Source: Adineta steineri
Taxonomy: Eukaryota; Rotifera; Eurotatoria; Adinetida; Adinetidae
NCBI GenBank assembly: GCA_905250115.1
Contig: CAJNOI010000206.1
Coordinates: forward strand, 62,001 to 126,000
DNA length: 64,000 bases
Direction of reading: 5' to 3'
Both the position numbers and the translations under genes were made by a program. Each line of letters starts with the position of its first letter. Position 1 is the first letter of the stretch. The notes beneath the pieces were generated by a model, which saw only the letters and a list, made by a program, of their open reading frames with translations, was not told the DNA's origin and ran no database searches. Positions 35,325-46,170 of this stretch are shown in pieces.

Positions 35325-35393
35325 GTGTGGGTGTGGGTGAGAGCAGTTATACCCTCCTATAGTCAAATCCACACTCGCACCCCTACCCACCCT
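35325..35393. repeat. telomere-like hairpin repeat, copy 4
   Basis: Left arm GTGTGGGTGTGGGTGAG contains two exact GGGTGT-type units; right arm CACACTCGCACCCCTACCCA. Loop about 30 bp. Confidence 0.7.
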
Positions 35394-35601
35394 GCTTTTT
35401 GCGGTTTTGTCTGAACTAATTCCTCTCGATAAGGCATCAATATCCGAACATGTAACTCATACAGTGGGAAAAAACCCAGTCGCACAGCAGAAATAAAAGT
35501 AAAATAAATTCAAATTAGTTTTGATCTCATTTGCGATATATACGGGATGCAAGGGAAAAAATACGAGTTTCCTGTAATTCCAAAGATACCTTGGAATTCC
35601 A

Positions 35602-35660
35602 GAGATGTGAGTGCGTGTGCTTGGATCAGAAATGAATACAACACCCACACCCACCCTTCC
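35602..35660. repeat. telomere-like hairpin repeat, copy 5
   Basis: Left arm AGAGATGTGAGTGCGTGTG, right arm ACACCCACACCCACCCTT. The left arm is the more worn of the two. Confidence 0.55.
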
Positions 35661-35877
35661 ATACTTCTTCACGCATAAACAGTCGTTTTTTCTTTCTGCT
35701 AACTATCGACAATTCTTACGGTGAACCATGTGCGAGAAAGAATATTCATTTATTCCCACTCGTAGTTTGCCACTTCACAAAGCGCTATTTTCTTTACCTG
35801 GTAAAAATGAAAAAGAAATATTTGTTTATTGTCCGTCTGATGATAAGCGCCATGTCTTGGTAGCGAGAAAAAAGTGG

Positions 35878-35887
35878 TATATAAAAG
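35878..35887 (+). promoter_or_regulatory. TATA-box-like element of the giant ORF
   Basis: TATATAAAAG lies about 190 bp upstream of the ATG at 36078. It is a good TATA match in a region that is less AT-rich than its surroundings, so a core promoter is plausible. No start-site data are available. Confidence 0.35.
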
Positions 35888-36077
35888 AACGCAACGGGGT
35901 GTGCGCCGAATGAAGATTTGTACCGTTCCTTACAACAGCTCATCTTTTGTTTTCCTAGTGCTTCGCGAACCGAAAGCACTTTAACTTTTCCCCACTGATC
36001 ACCGTGAGTCATATCGTCTCCGCTTTTTGTTGCTCTAGAAATCCTGCAGTTGAACTGAAATTCTTTTCCATTACAAG

Positions 36078-39000
36078 ATGCAGGACTTATTGCAACCGCC
36101 TCACTCGAATAAATCGATTCTCAATCATTTATTCCTTCCGTGCCATTTACCGAATTCGGCGGAGGAGGATTTTCTAATTCGTAACGATCATCAAAATGAA
36201 TACCAGTTACTGGAATCGATGGACATCTTCCTCAAGTCACTTGATGAGAAACTCCGTCTCCCGAGTTTCTTCGTTCTATCCAAATGTATTTCCCGGTGGA
36301 CCGAGTTCCAGAATCCGAACACAATTTGTGCCGCTCGTTTACAAAACGCCATCGACCAATTAGCACCGGGCGATTATTTCCCACTCTATTTTGTCACACA
36401 CAATGCCGCACTTCTAACTGAAATTGATCCGAGTAATCTCCATCGACCTCTGCTCTCCGCTTGGCAAGTGCAACTATCTACGAAAAACATCACTTCTTCG
36501 GCCTTACCACATTTTTCCTGCTTTCCTGCGCCAACCTTCGAGTTGCACGACCGCACAGAGCTTCGGTCGACAGCCCATTGTGAACTACTCATCGATCTAA
36601 TGAAGAATTCCCTAGAATATAGTCAATCGTACCGACGTGCTCGTTCGTTCGATGAAACTCGGGAGATTACCATGTCACATTACGTCACGGACTGGTGGAT
36701 TACTCATTTCCAAACGATCAATAATGAGCCTCCAGTCGATGGCTTAGTTTACTTTCGAAAAAAACATCGCGATCAAATCCGCTGGAAAGACGCTGAAATA
36801 CCTTTTCGACGTTCAGGCCTTTGGATGACGATGAAAACAGTCGTTCAAACCATTCTCACTAAGCAATTAGAACAATGTGGAAAAATCGTCTATAAATTGT
36901 TGATCACTCTATTTCTCATTGACTTCATTCACACGCGACAGCGGTCGTCAGACTATCGAATATCGAATATCGATCTCTTAATGCACTGCTTGAAAAAAAT
37001 TGCCCGGCGATTGAATAAAATTCGTTCGTTAGGGTATACAATCGGACGGGGCGAGATCTCCTCCTGGGCGCAACATGCCATCTATGATACTGAAATGAAG
37101 CTCAATGAAATGATTCCCAGTTCGACTTGGCAAATCCCTATACAGAAAGATAAAGACAAACGACAACGATCATTGAAGATTCCATCGAATTTCAGTGACA
37201 GAACATTCTATTCCCATGTATGTCAGAAGTTGAAGGCGTATCTCGATGAGCCCAATCCGTCTTTATCACAGCAACACGCTGCAACTCGATCGGAACAAAA
37301 TGATTCGATCCAAACAAGTGCACAGTTCGAGGATGAATTGCCCTCTCTCACGACCCTTACTACAACAACGACCGAGACCATGGGAAATGCTTTGACAGTT
37401 ACCGAAATTTGGTTAGAAACTTGTTTAGACCGATGGATGCAGCGATTGTCATTAGCGACGGATGGCACTAAGCGCTTCGAGGAACTACTAGAACTTTTTG
37501 AAGTTTATCAGAAGAAAGCACTTGAACATTATTCCACCGACTCTTTAGGATACACTCGATTCATTCTCGCTTCGCTGACCATTCTCCGTGCGACGCATCG
37601 AAAGTTATGTGCCGAGGCAAGATTCGCACGCTTGCCAATGCATTCGGTTACCATTCCTCATCTCTTCGATCTTTTCAAATTCTTAAATTTACCTAATCGA
37701 GAAGAGATGAGTCGTGCACGCGAGCTTAACAATTATTTTCAAGATTTTTGTCAAAAAACGTATCCCGATGTGCTAAGTAATATCGATTCGAGCAACGCCT
37801 TTGGGGTTTATTTCGCTAGTCAATCGACAGAGATGAAAGACACTCTTCGACAAATTCGAGCTGAAGCGGAACGAGATAAACAGGCGAAAATTCAGGAAGT
37901 CCACCGTGCAAAAGAACGCTATGATGGCCTTATGAGCAAAGTAAACGCACTCTCATGTCAATGTACCTATGGGTACAATACCTGGCGTCGCCGTTCTTAC
38001 AGAATCAAATGCGATCGATGTCGAATGAAAGAGTTAGCTGAATGTATTCGAGTGGATATCTACGAATGTCCAATCCCATCGAACGAACAAAGTGCGCTGG
38101 CGGTGGTGTTTGAATTACAAATGCCCGCTGAGTTTCGATGCTATCGCGAGATACTCTGGCAATTCGTCAACCGTCCTCGTCCAGATCAGTCCATTTCCGG
38201 ATACAAATGGTTAGAAGTCCCCCCACATCAGAACAAACTAAAAAAATTCTGCATCGCTCCTAGCCAGAGAAAAGTGAATTTGACCTCGCGCAGAGAGTCG
38301 CTCACTCAAACTCATTACTCCAGGCCATTACCAGTGGGATCCACACCTTTAGTAAGATATTTACATGAAAACAGTCTCGACGTGCAAATTAGTTCGACGA
38401 GACTAGCAGAATTGAGTGAAGAATGTCGAATATTAACCCCTCAATTGGAACATCCTAATTACAAACCATTACAATTCTCTGTGAGCAGCACCGACTTCGA
38501 ACAGAATCGAGTGATCGCTCAATCCACTCAATGCCCATCGGCACTGAAAGTCACCGAATTCATCGAGTACGGTTCGTTCCGATCTGGCCATCGTTTACAA
38601 TGGTGGAATCTGCTCAGTGCTCTCGAACTCGATTCGCTATCGTTCGATCATGAAAGTGTGGTTCTACTCCTCACGCATTCATTGATACAAAACGGACCAA
38701 TGACCAGTGAAAGTACTGATCCATGGTGTTCTGAATCCCATAGAGCATTGTTGGATGATCATTTCGTAGATGAGTTGATCGCCAGACTCGACCGCAGGTT
38801 CGATGATTGTCAATCGAATTGGCAAAATGAAATGTTCTTTCTTCTGCTCTCGATCGTAACAATGCGAATCTTAAGCATTTCTAATCCCACCAGAATGCAA
38901 CCAATGATCGAATTAGCGTATAAATGTCGAACCATCAGTGAAGAATCCATTGACAAAATAACTAAAATCCTTCAAAAGACAAATTCAGTCAATATCAGTG

Positions 39001-42000
39001 AAGCCGAAAAGTTACGTGATAAGATCGTCGTTATCGCCACAGCGTGTCTGTTCACCTTTGCCATCCATCCACATCGTCAACCATTGTCTGATCAAGCGAT
39101 GGTTTCTCTCCTCAAATCAGCGACTTCCGTTCACGATAACCTTATTCTGAACAAAAATCCTGCCAATTCGAGCGTCTTCATGCAAAATCTGATCCGATGG
39201 CGCGAACGGGCTCTCCTGCAAATTCAACCGGCCATTGCTCAGTTTTTACAACGAACCTCTTATCAAAGTTTGCATCAGTTTACCGAAACACACTGGGGCG
39301 TAATTCGAACGAGTCAACTAATTAATGGCTTATGGCACAAACAAAGCAGGAGTGTGTACGATGGTCAATACGAAGGTCACTATGGTTCCGTGAAGATTTC
39401 CCTCGATTGTTTTCGAGGACGATTTCTTGTCAATGGAATGAGCGTTGGTTATCTCCCAGATGAAATTACTTCCAATGCGTTATTTCGCCGGACGTTTGGA
39501 CAGCAGACATTCGAAGTCGAAGCAGCGGGGAGTCCGAATACTTATATCACCAAACATTCCTTTCATAACAAGAAAGTCTATTATGACTTTCATTTCAATC
39601 GTTCCAATCAACGATTGACCATTCAAGAAAGAAACCCCACAGGTGAAATACTGGAATTGATTCCTCATTCATATTTCCAATCGGACTTTGCTGAAGAATT
39701 TGTGAATAACTACAGTCATTGGCTGAATCGAACAAAGAAATGCATTCAGTTTCGACCCATTCGTTTTCGAGATGCATACTTTTCCAGCCATGTGTCTTAT
39801 ACCCTATTGGGAGGAATGGGATTCTATCTCGTGAAAAATGTCAAACCAGTTCGGTTTGTCATTAATCAAGCATCTTTACTCTTTCAAAACCTGTACCAAC
39901 GGTATTTTCGTCGTCTGGATGATCAACCTTATGTTTATATGTTTGCTAACGATGTTCGTGCAATACTGAAAGGAGAAGCGATGCCAATAGATTTCGTCAT
40001 TGACATTCACCTCTCTCGGTTAGGTCTCGCTTTTCAGTTTGATGTTACACATGGGAAGATTTTCTCGCGGGAATATTCGGACATGTACATCGATGTTAAT
40101 CAATTCTTTGGAACCTTGACGGGACTAACCGCCGGTCTTCTTCTCACACCAATGGGTGCGAGTGATGGGGGCAATCTCTCGCGAAAGTTTATCATATCCT
40201 TCGGGAAGATTCAAACGAGAAAACTATCCGAGAATGCGCACCAGGCCGTCAGTGTGCAACGAACTGCAACGATGGAATTTGCTCAGCAGTACTTCGTGTT
40301 TACTCTCAACGATCGTTTACGTCTTCTACAGTCATCGGACAGTCCAACAGGTTGGCTCTATCTCGCCTTATTACACGCCATGACATCGAACCCGTTACCT
40401 GATATTTATACCGGAATGACTGGAATGGAACGTGCCTTTCAACTGCTCAATTCTGCGGGATGTTGTAGCGACCAACCCTATGATTCTCTCTCGCTGAACA
40501 TCGCTCAGCAAATAGCAGCTATTTCCCCTCAAGTCAATTATTATCCTGTGGATCTCACCTGTATGGAAACAATCCAATGGCATCAATCTGGTTTGCCTCA
40601 TTCTCTGCAACACTTCGGTTACTATTTACTCATTCACAAACTCATCCAGGAAAGTCAAAAGCTCACATTTCTTTATCCGTCGTCAGATTCGAAGAAGTAC
40701 AATCTCCCATCGAACAATGTGAGACTTTTAGGAAAACTCTACTGGGATTATCGAGATTCGCTCAATCCGATCGCTCAGTTACCCGCTGAAATGGAAGCGA
40801 AGATACTTAAGGAACATTCCTCGTATTCTTATGAACACCCTTCGACGTTCGATTACCAAATAACCGATAGTTCATCTGTTCGTCACATGGATGATTTATA
40901 TTCCTCGGGAGATTTGAACCTGACCAACCCGACCAATCTCACTTGTTATCCCTTGAATCGTTGGATGAATGAAGATAATGCATGGAAAAATGATTTCATC
41001 GCTCTATTGAAAATGGTCGATTCGGGCAAGAATGACCGAAATGCACGAGAACGTTTGCAGATTCTACTCAATTTTCTGCATTATATATCGAAGAAACGCG
41101 CGATTAAACCATTCTATTTGAAACTCTTGAAGACAATCTTAAATGACCAATCCATCTCCTTGAGTTCACTGACCTTTCCTCCGTTTCGCTCGTACACAAA
41201 GATTAAACAATACCGAGTGCATACTGAATGTATTAGTTTTTCTTCGTGGTCGGACATCAATGAAGAGGCCAAGATTCGCATCTTGTCTGATATCACCAAT
41301 TGCTTCCAAACCAATCGTCCTTATAGCGACGAGCTGAAATTACTTGACGAGAAGATGTTATTCAAAGATGCCTTTCTCACTCAAATTAACAGCTTACTTG
41401 AATCTTGGCATTTAAATGAAAAACTTCGTGAATTTGTGCAATCCTTTCAAACAGTGATCGATTCCATCCAAACCCACGTCCCCTTCCAAAGGCTCCCCAT
41501 TACTCAGCCAGAATTCCCTCGTGAATTGCCCGGTGAACACTATCGAATTGCGATCAAATTCCGACACATCCCGATCGATCCAGTGATGCTCTTCCATGCA
41601 CGAAGAAAGTACTGTCAACCCTTCTCTGGTGATCTTATTCGTCCGAGTCAATCTACTCCGATTACTAACAAAAAACGCCCGTTCCCCGACGAAATCTTTC
41701 CCTCTACGAACAAAGACGAGAATCCTCTCAGTGATATCGCCAACTTTCTCAAGACACAATTAACGATCAGCTGGCAGAAATTGCAATCAGTCCAAGAATT
41801 TTACAATGAATACGCACCTATTGCGAACATCGCTGCACTTCTGGTCTCGGTTCAGCAAGAATCGGGTCACATGTGGATTGAATTGATTCGCTCGATTCGC
41901 ACAGACAATGAACTGCTATTTGATACGGGTTTGAGTTTCCGACTAACCCCGGCCATTTTCGTTTCTCTTCTTCACCAAATTTGGCTGAATGAAGCAGAAC

Positions 42001-45000
42001 GCCAACCGTCTGAGTCAAGCAAAAAACTCAAAATCGATCGATCCGCCGATCTATTTCTCACTGACGAGCAATGCATATTGTTCGGCGGCGTGTTGGTCAA
42101 TTGGATTATCGAACAGCAGCTCCAACGAACGATCCGCTGTGCGGAACAAAACCGACACGAAGATTTCGAGCGCGAAGTGGCCAACACGCCCCATGCCAAC
42201 TGGACTCCATCGGAACATGTCCCATGGTTAATCTTCGAGTTAGAAATGAATCTAACCATTCGAAAGGTCCAAGTCGATGTCGCACGTCATATGATCGACG
42301 CCAGTGGGTTAAACAGTGAGAGCAATATAAAAAACATCGTCATGCAACTGAATATGGGCGAAGGGAAAACATCGGTAATTGTACCAATGTTAGCACTATG
42401 TTTGTGCTCACCGAACTCCAGTCTCGTTCGGATTGTCGTCTTGAAATCTTTGTTAATTATGAACTATCAATCGCTAAGATGGAAATTAGGTGGGCTGCTC
42501 AACCGACGCATCTTTCCTTTCGCTTGTCGTCGGCAGATGAATTTCAATGCGAGTGAAATCCACCAAATCTCTCAACGTTTTCAACAGGGATTGACTCGAC
42601 GGGATGTTCTTTTAACAGCTCCCGAATATATTCTGTCATTTGATTTGTTAACCATCGATCAATGTCGACGCCATCAATTTGAAGTCAGTCGATCAATGCT
42701 CAGCGTTCAACGATGGTTGAAACGATTCGCTCGGGATGTTTTTGACGAATCGGATGAGATCCTTCATGTCAAATATCAATTGGTCTATACCATCGGTAGT
42801 CAACAGCCCGTCGATGGCGGCGCACAACGTTGGAAAACGATTCAATCGATATTAGCATTAGTGAAGAAACACGCCGAAACTATGGCCCTGAGCTACCATG
42901 AAGATGTTTCCTATGAGAAGTCGGCCCGATCCAGTCATTTTCCATCTTTTCGTCTATTGTCTGATCGACCATTTGACAACTTAGCAAGCACAATCGTCCA
43001 CGATTGGCTCACCGCGAATTCCTACCGGCAAGAAGAACGGCAGCTTCTCTTCTCGTTTCTCTTGCAAAGTAGTGCATCGATGGACTCTCTGAACAATCGC
43101 TTCCCGCCGGATCATATTCAACGTTTTCTCATCCTTCGCGGTCTTCTCTCCTCGCAAGTGTTGTTACTCGGATTGAGTAAACGTCATCGCGTCAATTTTG
43201 GTGTCAACCCCGACCCGAAATTCGATCGTCTAATGGCCGTACCCTTCCGCGCCAAAGATGTTGCTGCTGATAACACCGAATTTGGTCATCCCGACATCGC
43301 CATTGTCCTTACTCAATTGTTCTACTATTATGAAGGGTTAACTGAGAAACAACTGCTTCGATGTTTGAAACGGTTAGGTGAGAACGAGAAACATCCCGAG
43401 GAAATCTATCAAGAGTGGATCAATTCGGAAGATGAAGATCATCTCGATCCGACGATCCGACGATGGGACGATATTAATTTGAAAGACGAGCAGAAGACCA
43501 GGACTATTCTCTTCCCCACTCTCCATAAGAATATGTTTGTGGTCGATTATTTCCTCAATCATTTCGTCTTTCCCCAAGAAGCGAAACAATTCCCGCAGAA
43601 ACTGATTTCGTCGGCGTGGGATTTATCATCGGATGATCGCACTCACGTGATCACTGGTTTCAGTGGCACCAACGACACGCAACTACTGCTCCCCATTCAC
43701 ATCCAGCAGTGTGACTTGCCTGAACTGAAGAAAACCGACGCGCTCGTGCTCAATCATTTACTCCAAGCAGAAAACGAATTCTATCAATCCTTGCCAATCA
43801 GTGCCACGGTCGAGAAGATTCTTCAAGAGCTCGTCAACGAGCCAGCACAACTTCACGTCATTCTTGATGTCGGTGCGTTGTTCGTCAACGGAAGTAATCG
43901 AGAAATCGCCATTCAATGGTTAAAAGTGTCGAATACCGCCCGAATTGATTACGCCGTCTATTTTCAATCGGACGCCTTGTATGTCGGTGATCGACAGAAC
44001 CATCATCAGCCGTTCAATACCTCGCCGGCAAGCGAACGATTGGAGCGTTGTGTGTTCTACTTAGATGAAGTTCACACGCGAGGAACAGACTTGAAGTTTC
44101 CTAAGGGCTTTCGAGCGGTAGTGACATTAGGCAATGGATTAACCAAGGATCGATTCGTGCAAGCGTGTATGCGAATGCGACGGTTGGGCAAAGGTCATTC
44201 ATTAAAATTTTGTAGTTCGCATGAAGTTGATCAACGCATTCGCATGCTCAAAAAGAACGCACATGCACAAGAACAGATCAGGCTGAGTGATATCTTGCGT
44301 TGGGTCTATGAAAACACGCAACAGGCTACGTGGGATGGATTGCATCATTGGGCAGCGCAAAGTCTCACTTTTCAACGAAAAACCGCTGCTTTTCGCGGTA
44401 TTCAGTGGAGAAATGAAGGACAACAGTTTACCGACATGATTATGGAGCAATTGTTTCGAGAGTGCGTGGAAGGCGAGGTGTTGGAATTAACTCGCATGTA
44501 TGGAATGTCCAAATCAATGCAGAAGATAGCAGAGATCCATCGCTCTCGTTGTCGGGAGTCTAGCATTCCGTTAGCATCGAAAATCAATGGTGAGGTCCTC
44601 AGGCGATTGAATTCTTTTGGAGGAGTAAAGACACTCCTAGCTCAGTCATTCGATGAAGAACAAGAACGAGAATTTGAGCGAGAAGTCGAACAAGAAATCG
44701 AGCAAGAACAGCAACGTGAAGGACCTATCCCACCCGTGCCGCACGAGCCCACCTTACAGGAAGTGATCAAAAGACTGGCCGATGCACAAAGTCCGATATT
44801 GAATTTGGCGCAGCATTCATCCGTTTTCTTCCCGCTTTCGCATGCCTTTCTTGACACCACCTTCGCTTCGCAGTGTCAATCGGCCAGTTGGCGAAACAAT
44901 CTATGGGTTTCCAAGGAATACCAACATGTCATTGAAGCCCGAGGAGAGTCGTTGGACTCATTTTTGCGACCCCCACGATGGGTGATTATCTATCGTGATG

Positions 45001-45497
45001 AACATATCATTTTCATCAGTCCTTTCGAAGCTAATTGGCTGATCGGCCAACTGAGTGGACAGTCGGGGACAACCTTGCGTTTATTGTTACCACGTATGAA
45101 ACGTCATCAATCCATTCTAATCAACACACCAACACTAACGATTCCTCGATTATTATTTTCGGTTCCCATGGAATGGTTAGCTGAATTATCGCTGTTCAAC
45201 GGCACTCTCTACTTTAAGAGTGCGGAAGAGCAACGTGCTTATTGTCAAATGTTAGGCTTGTGTCCGAAGCCTCGAACAAAAATGGAAGAAGAGGCGTTCG
45301 AGCGAGGTTGGATTGCAAACGATGGATTTGTCAGAGAGATCAAACATCGTCATTATCTTCAGTTAGCTCACTGTCGTTTTAACTCCAATCCATTGACGTT
45401 GGTTCGAAGAATTCTTGAGACCCGACATCGCTCCCATGTATCACCTAGATGTCATGTCGGTGCAGTTATTCTTGAGGCAAACAAACTTTTATCGTAA
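36078..45497 (+). CDS. giant DUF6606/DUF3638/DUF3645-family protein with SecA-like helicase motifs
   Basis: One uninterrupted frame of 3139 residues, the typical size of this family, best known from fungi and protists. The family-type N-terminus (ILNHLFLPCHLP) starts right after the ATG. Mid-protein features are GRFLVNGMSVGYLPDEITS...FRRTFG and LELIPHSYF...WLNRTKKCIQFRP. The DUF3638 core (about 2089-2100) reads MQLNMGEGKTSVIVPML, a P-loop very like SecA (TGEGKT). Then come FDESDEIL (about 2221-2229, Walker-B-like), LDEVHTRGTDLKFP (about 2662-2675, compare SecA GRGTDI), and FVQACMRMRRLGKG (about 2692-2705, motif-VI-like). A Glu/Arg coiled stretch EEQEREFEREVEQEIEQEQQ sits near 2858. Databases often label the family 'ubiquitinyl hydrolase'; I see no catalytic Cys/His signature. 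An ATP-driven translocase role is inferred. No introns and higher G+C than the intron-rich left half suggest horizontal origin. Confidence 0.85.
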   Translation: MQDLLQPPHSNKSILNHLFLPCHLPNSAEEDFLIRNDHQNEYQLLESMDIFLKSLDEKLRLPSFFVLSKCISRWTEFQNPNTICAARLQNAIDQLAPGDYFPLYFVTHNAALLTEIDPSNLHRPLLSAWQVQLSTKNITSSALPHFSCFPAPTFELHDRTELRSTAHCELLIDLMKNSLEYSQSYRRARSFDETREITMSHYVTDWWITHFQTINNEPPVDGLVYFRKKHRDQIRWKDAEIPFRRSGLWMTMKTVVQTILTKQLEQCGKIVYKLLITLFLIDFIHTRQRSSDYRISNIDLLMHCLKKIARRLNKIRSLGYTIGRGEISSWAQHAIYDTEMKLNEMIPSSTWQIPIQKDKDKRQRSLKIPSNFSDRTFYSHVCQKLKAYLDEPNPSLSQQHAATRSEQNDSIQTSAQFEDELPSLTTLTTTTTETMGNALTVTEIWLETCLDRWMQRLSLATDGTKRFEELLELFEVYQKKALEHYSTDSLGYTRFILASLTILRATHRKLCAEARFARLPMHSVTIPHLFDLFKFLNLPNREEMSRARELNNYFQDFCQKTYPDVLSNIDSSNAFGVYFASQSTEMKDTLRQIRAEAERDKQAKIQEVHRAKERYDGLMSKVNALSCQCTYGYNTWRRRSYRIKCDRCRMKELAECIRVDIYECPIPSNEQSALAVVFELQMPAEFRCYREILWQFVNRPRPDQSISGYKWLEVPPHQNKLKKFCIAPSQRKVNLTSRRESLTQTHYSRPLPVGSTPLVRYLHENSLDVQISSTRLAELSEECRILTPQLEHPNYKPLQFSVSSTDFEQNRVIAQSTQCPSALKVTEFIEYGSFRSGHRLQWWNLLSALELDSLSFDHESVVLLLTHSLIQNGPMTSESTDPWCSESHRALLDDHFVDELIARLDRRFDDCQSNWQNEMFFLLLSIVTMRILSISNPTRMQPMIELAYKCRTISEESIDKITKILQKTNSVNISEAEKLRDKIVVIATACLFTFAIHPHRQPLSDQAMVSLLKSATSVHDNLILNKNPANSSVFMQNLIRWRERALLQIQPAIAQFLQRTSYQSLHQFTETHWGVIRTSQLINGLWHKQSRSVYDGQYEGHYGSVKISLDCFRGRFLVNGMSVGYLPDEITSNALFRRTFGQQTFEVEAAGSPNTYITKHSFHNKKVYYDFHFNRSNQRLTIQERNPTGEILELIPHSYFQSDFAEEFVNNYSHWLNRTKKCIQFRPIRFRDAYFSSHVSYTLLGGMGFYLVKNVKPVRFVINQASLLFQNLYQRYFRRLDDQPYVYMFANDVRAILKGEAMPIDFVIDIHLSRLGLAFQFDVTHGKIFSREYSDMYIDVNQFFGTLTGLTAGLLLTPMGASDGGNLSRKFIISFGKIQTRKLSENAHQAVSVQRTATMEFAQQYFVFTLNDRLRLLQSSDSPTGWLYLALLHAMTSNPLPDIYTGMTGMERAFQLLNSAGCCSDQPYDSLSLNIAQQIAAISPQVNYYPVDLTCMETIQWHQSGLPHSLQHFGYYLLIHKLIQESQKLTFLYPSSDSKKYNLPSNNVRLLGKLYWDYRDSLNPIAQLPAEMEAKILKEHSSYSYEHPSTFDYQITDSSSVRHMDDLYSSGDLNLTNPTNLTCYPLNRWMNEDNAWKNDFIALLKMVDSGKNDRNARERLQILLNFLHYISKKRAIKPFYLKLLKTILNDQSISLSSLTFPPFRSYTKIKQYRVHTECISFSSWSDINEEAKIRILSDITNCFQTNRPYSDELKLLDEKMLFKDAFLTQINSLLESWHLNEKLREFVQSFQTVIDSIQTHVPFQRLPITQPEFPRELPGEHYRIAIKFRHIPIDPVMLFHARRKYCQPFSGDLIRPSQSTPITNKKRPFPDEIFPSTNKDENPLSDIANFLKTQLTISWQKLQSVQEFYNEYAPIANIAALLVSVQQESGHMWIELIRSIRTDNELLFDTGLSFRLTPAIFVSLLHQIWLNEAERQPSESSKKLKIDRSADLFLTDEQCILFGGVLVNWIIEQQLQRTIRCAEQNRHEDFEREVANTPHANWTPSEHVPWLIFELEMNLTIRKVQVDVARHMIDASGLNSESNIKNIVMQLNMGEGKTSVIVPMLALCLCSPNSSLVRIVVLKSLLIMNYQSLRWKLGGLLNRRIFPFACRRQMNFNASEIHQISQRFQQGLTRRDVLLTAPEYILSFDLLTIDQCRRHQFEVSRSMLSVQRWLKRFARDVFDESDEILHVKYQLVYTIGSQQPVDGGAQRWKTIQSILALVKKHAETMALSYHEDVSYEKSARSSHFPSFRLLSDRPFDNLASTIVHDWLTANSYRQEERQLLFSFLLQSSASMDSLNNRFPPDHIQRFLILRGLLSSQVLLLGLSKRHRVNFGVNPDPKFDRLMAVPFRAKDVAADNTEFGHPDIAIVLTQLFYYYEGLTEKQLLRCLKRLGENEKHPEEIYQEWINSEDEDHLDPTIRRWDDINLKDEQKTRTILFPTLHKNMFVVDYFLNHFVFPQEAKQFPQKLISSAWDLSSDDRTHVITGFSGTNDTQLLLPIHIQQCDLPELKKTDALVLNHLLQAENEFYQSLPISATVEKILQELVNEPAQLHVILDVGALFVNGSNREIAIQWLKVSNTARIDYAVYFQSDALYVGDRQNHHQPFNTSPASERLERCVFYLDEVHTRGTDLKFPKGFRAVVTLGNGLTKDRFVQACMRMRRLGKGHSLKFCSSHEVDQRIRMLKKNAHAQEQIRLSDILRWVYENTQQATWDGLHHWAAQSLTFQRKTAAFRGIQWRNEGQQFTDMIMEQLFRECVEGEVLELTRMYGMSKSMQKIAEIHRSRCRESSIPLASKINGEVLRRLNSFGGVKTLLAQSFDEEQEREFEREVEQEIEQEQQREGPIPPVPHEPTLQEVIKRLADAQSPILNLAQHSSVFFPLSHAFLDTTFASQCQSASWRNNLWVSKEYQHVIEARGESLDSFLRPPRWVIIYRDEHIIFISPFEANWLIGQLSGQSGTTLRLLLPRMKRHQSILINTPTLTIPRLLFSVPMEWLAELSLFNGTLYFKSAEEQRAYCQMLGLCPKPRTKMEEEAFERGWIANDGFVREIKHRHYLQLAHCRFNSNPLTLVRRILETRHRSHVSPRCHVGAVILEANKLLS

Positions 45498-45765
45498 TGA
45501 CCCGACACTTATTTTGAGTGTGAGAGTGAGAATGAAAAGTGCTTTTTTCTCTTCATTTTATAACAAAATAAATAAATAATTAAGATTACAATTTTCACGA
45601 AAAAATACACACCAACGGAAATCAGCAGTCTATAGATAGAGAGACGAAGTCGAAGGCTAATGACCAGTCGAGCAAGTTCGAGGCATGATAGCATCTCTGT
45701 TTTGTAAACGGTTGTTAATTGTAAGGGATATGTATTGAACGTTGCTGCGAGAATTTCTTTGGAAT
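45498..45765. other. 3' flank of the giant ORF
   Basis: An AATAAATAAATAA signal lies at about 45568-45580 on the plus strand, within 85 bp of the stop codon, and may direct polyadenylation. No gene is seen. Confidence 0.45.
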
Positions 45766-45823
45766 AAGATTCTGGGTGTGATGTGTCGGTTCTATATCAA
45801 TCACACACCCACATTCAAATTCT
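45766..45823. repeat. telomere-like hairpin repeat, copy 6
   Basis: Left AAGATTCTGGGTGTGATGTG, right CACACACCCACATTCAAATT, loop about 18 bp. Confidence 0.55.
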
Positions 45824-45959
45824 TAATACAGTGAATTTGGTTCTTTCATACTGCAATGGAAAACAACAGATACTCGATATCTGTATATAGACAATGATAT
45901 CTCAATAAGTTGCACAAGAAGTCCAATCGATATCCTCGATGGATGAAATATAAAGGCTC

Positions 45960-46170
45960 AGAGGTGCTCTCACTATACGGTATATGAGCACTTAAAGTTA
46001 CTATAGAGAAATAAGATATGAGAACTCATGGATACCTCATTATATACCATAAGAGGACCTAAAAGTATCTTCTCTATACAACATATGAGGACTCTATAGA
46101 TACATCTCATACGTAATACGTAAGGTTTCAAGAATACTTTCTCTATATAATATATAAAGATCCAAGATTA
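45960..46170. repeat. degenerate tandem repeat, ~34-36 bp unit, about six units
   Basis: Units recur around cores ATGAGCACTT (45984), ATGAGAACTC (46018), ATAAGAGGACC (46049), ATGAGGACTC (46085), GTAAGGTTTC (about 46120) and ATAAAGATCC (46154), each followed by a TATAGAT/TACYT-like stretch and CTCTATA. The spacing is 34-36 bp. The array ends about 200 bp before the assembly gap. Confidence 0.6.

Larger units (their letters stand above)
34768..35877. other. upstream region of the giant ORF
   Basis: Mixed-composition spacer with two more hairpin repeats. From about 35,700 the base composition becomes visibly richer in G+C, like the giant gene that follows. A 61-codon frame at 35728-35913 has no recognised domain and overlaps the TATA-like site. 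Confidence 0.4.

Noticed and set aside
35325-35393. Real telomere end or long telomeric array
   Set aside because: Only one or two GGGTGT units per arm, arranged as inverted hairpins, with unique genes on both sides.
35728-35913. 61-codon frame before the giant ORF
   Set aside because: No domain, overlaps the TATA-like site, and is not in frame with the giant ORF's conserved start.
36386-44860. Many short antisense and shifted frames
   Set aside because: All lie within the 3139-codon frame, whose conserved motifs show it is the real one.
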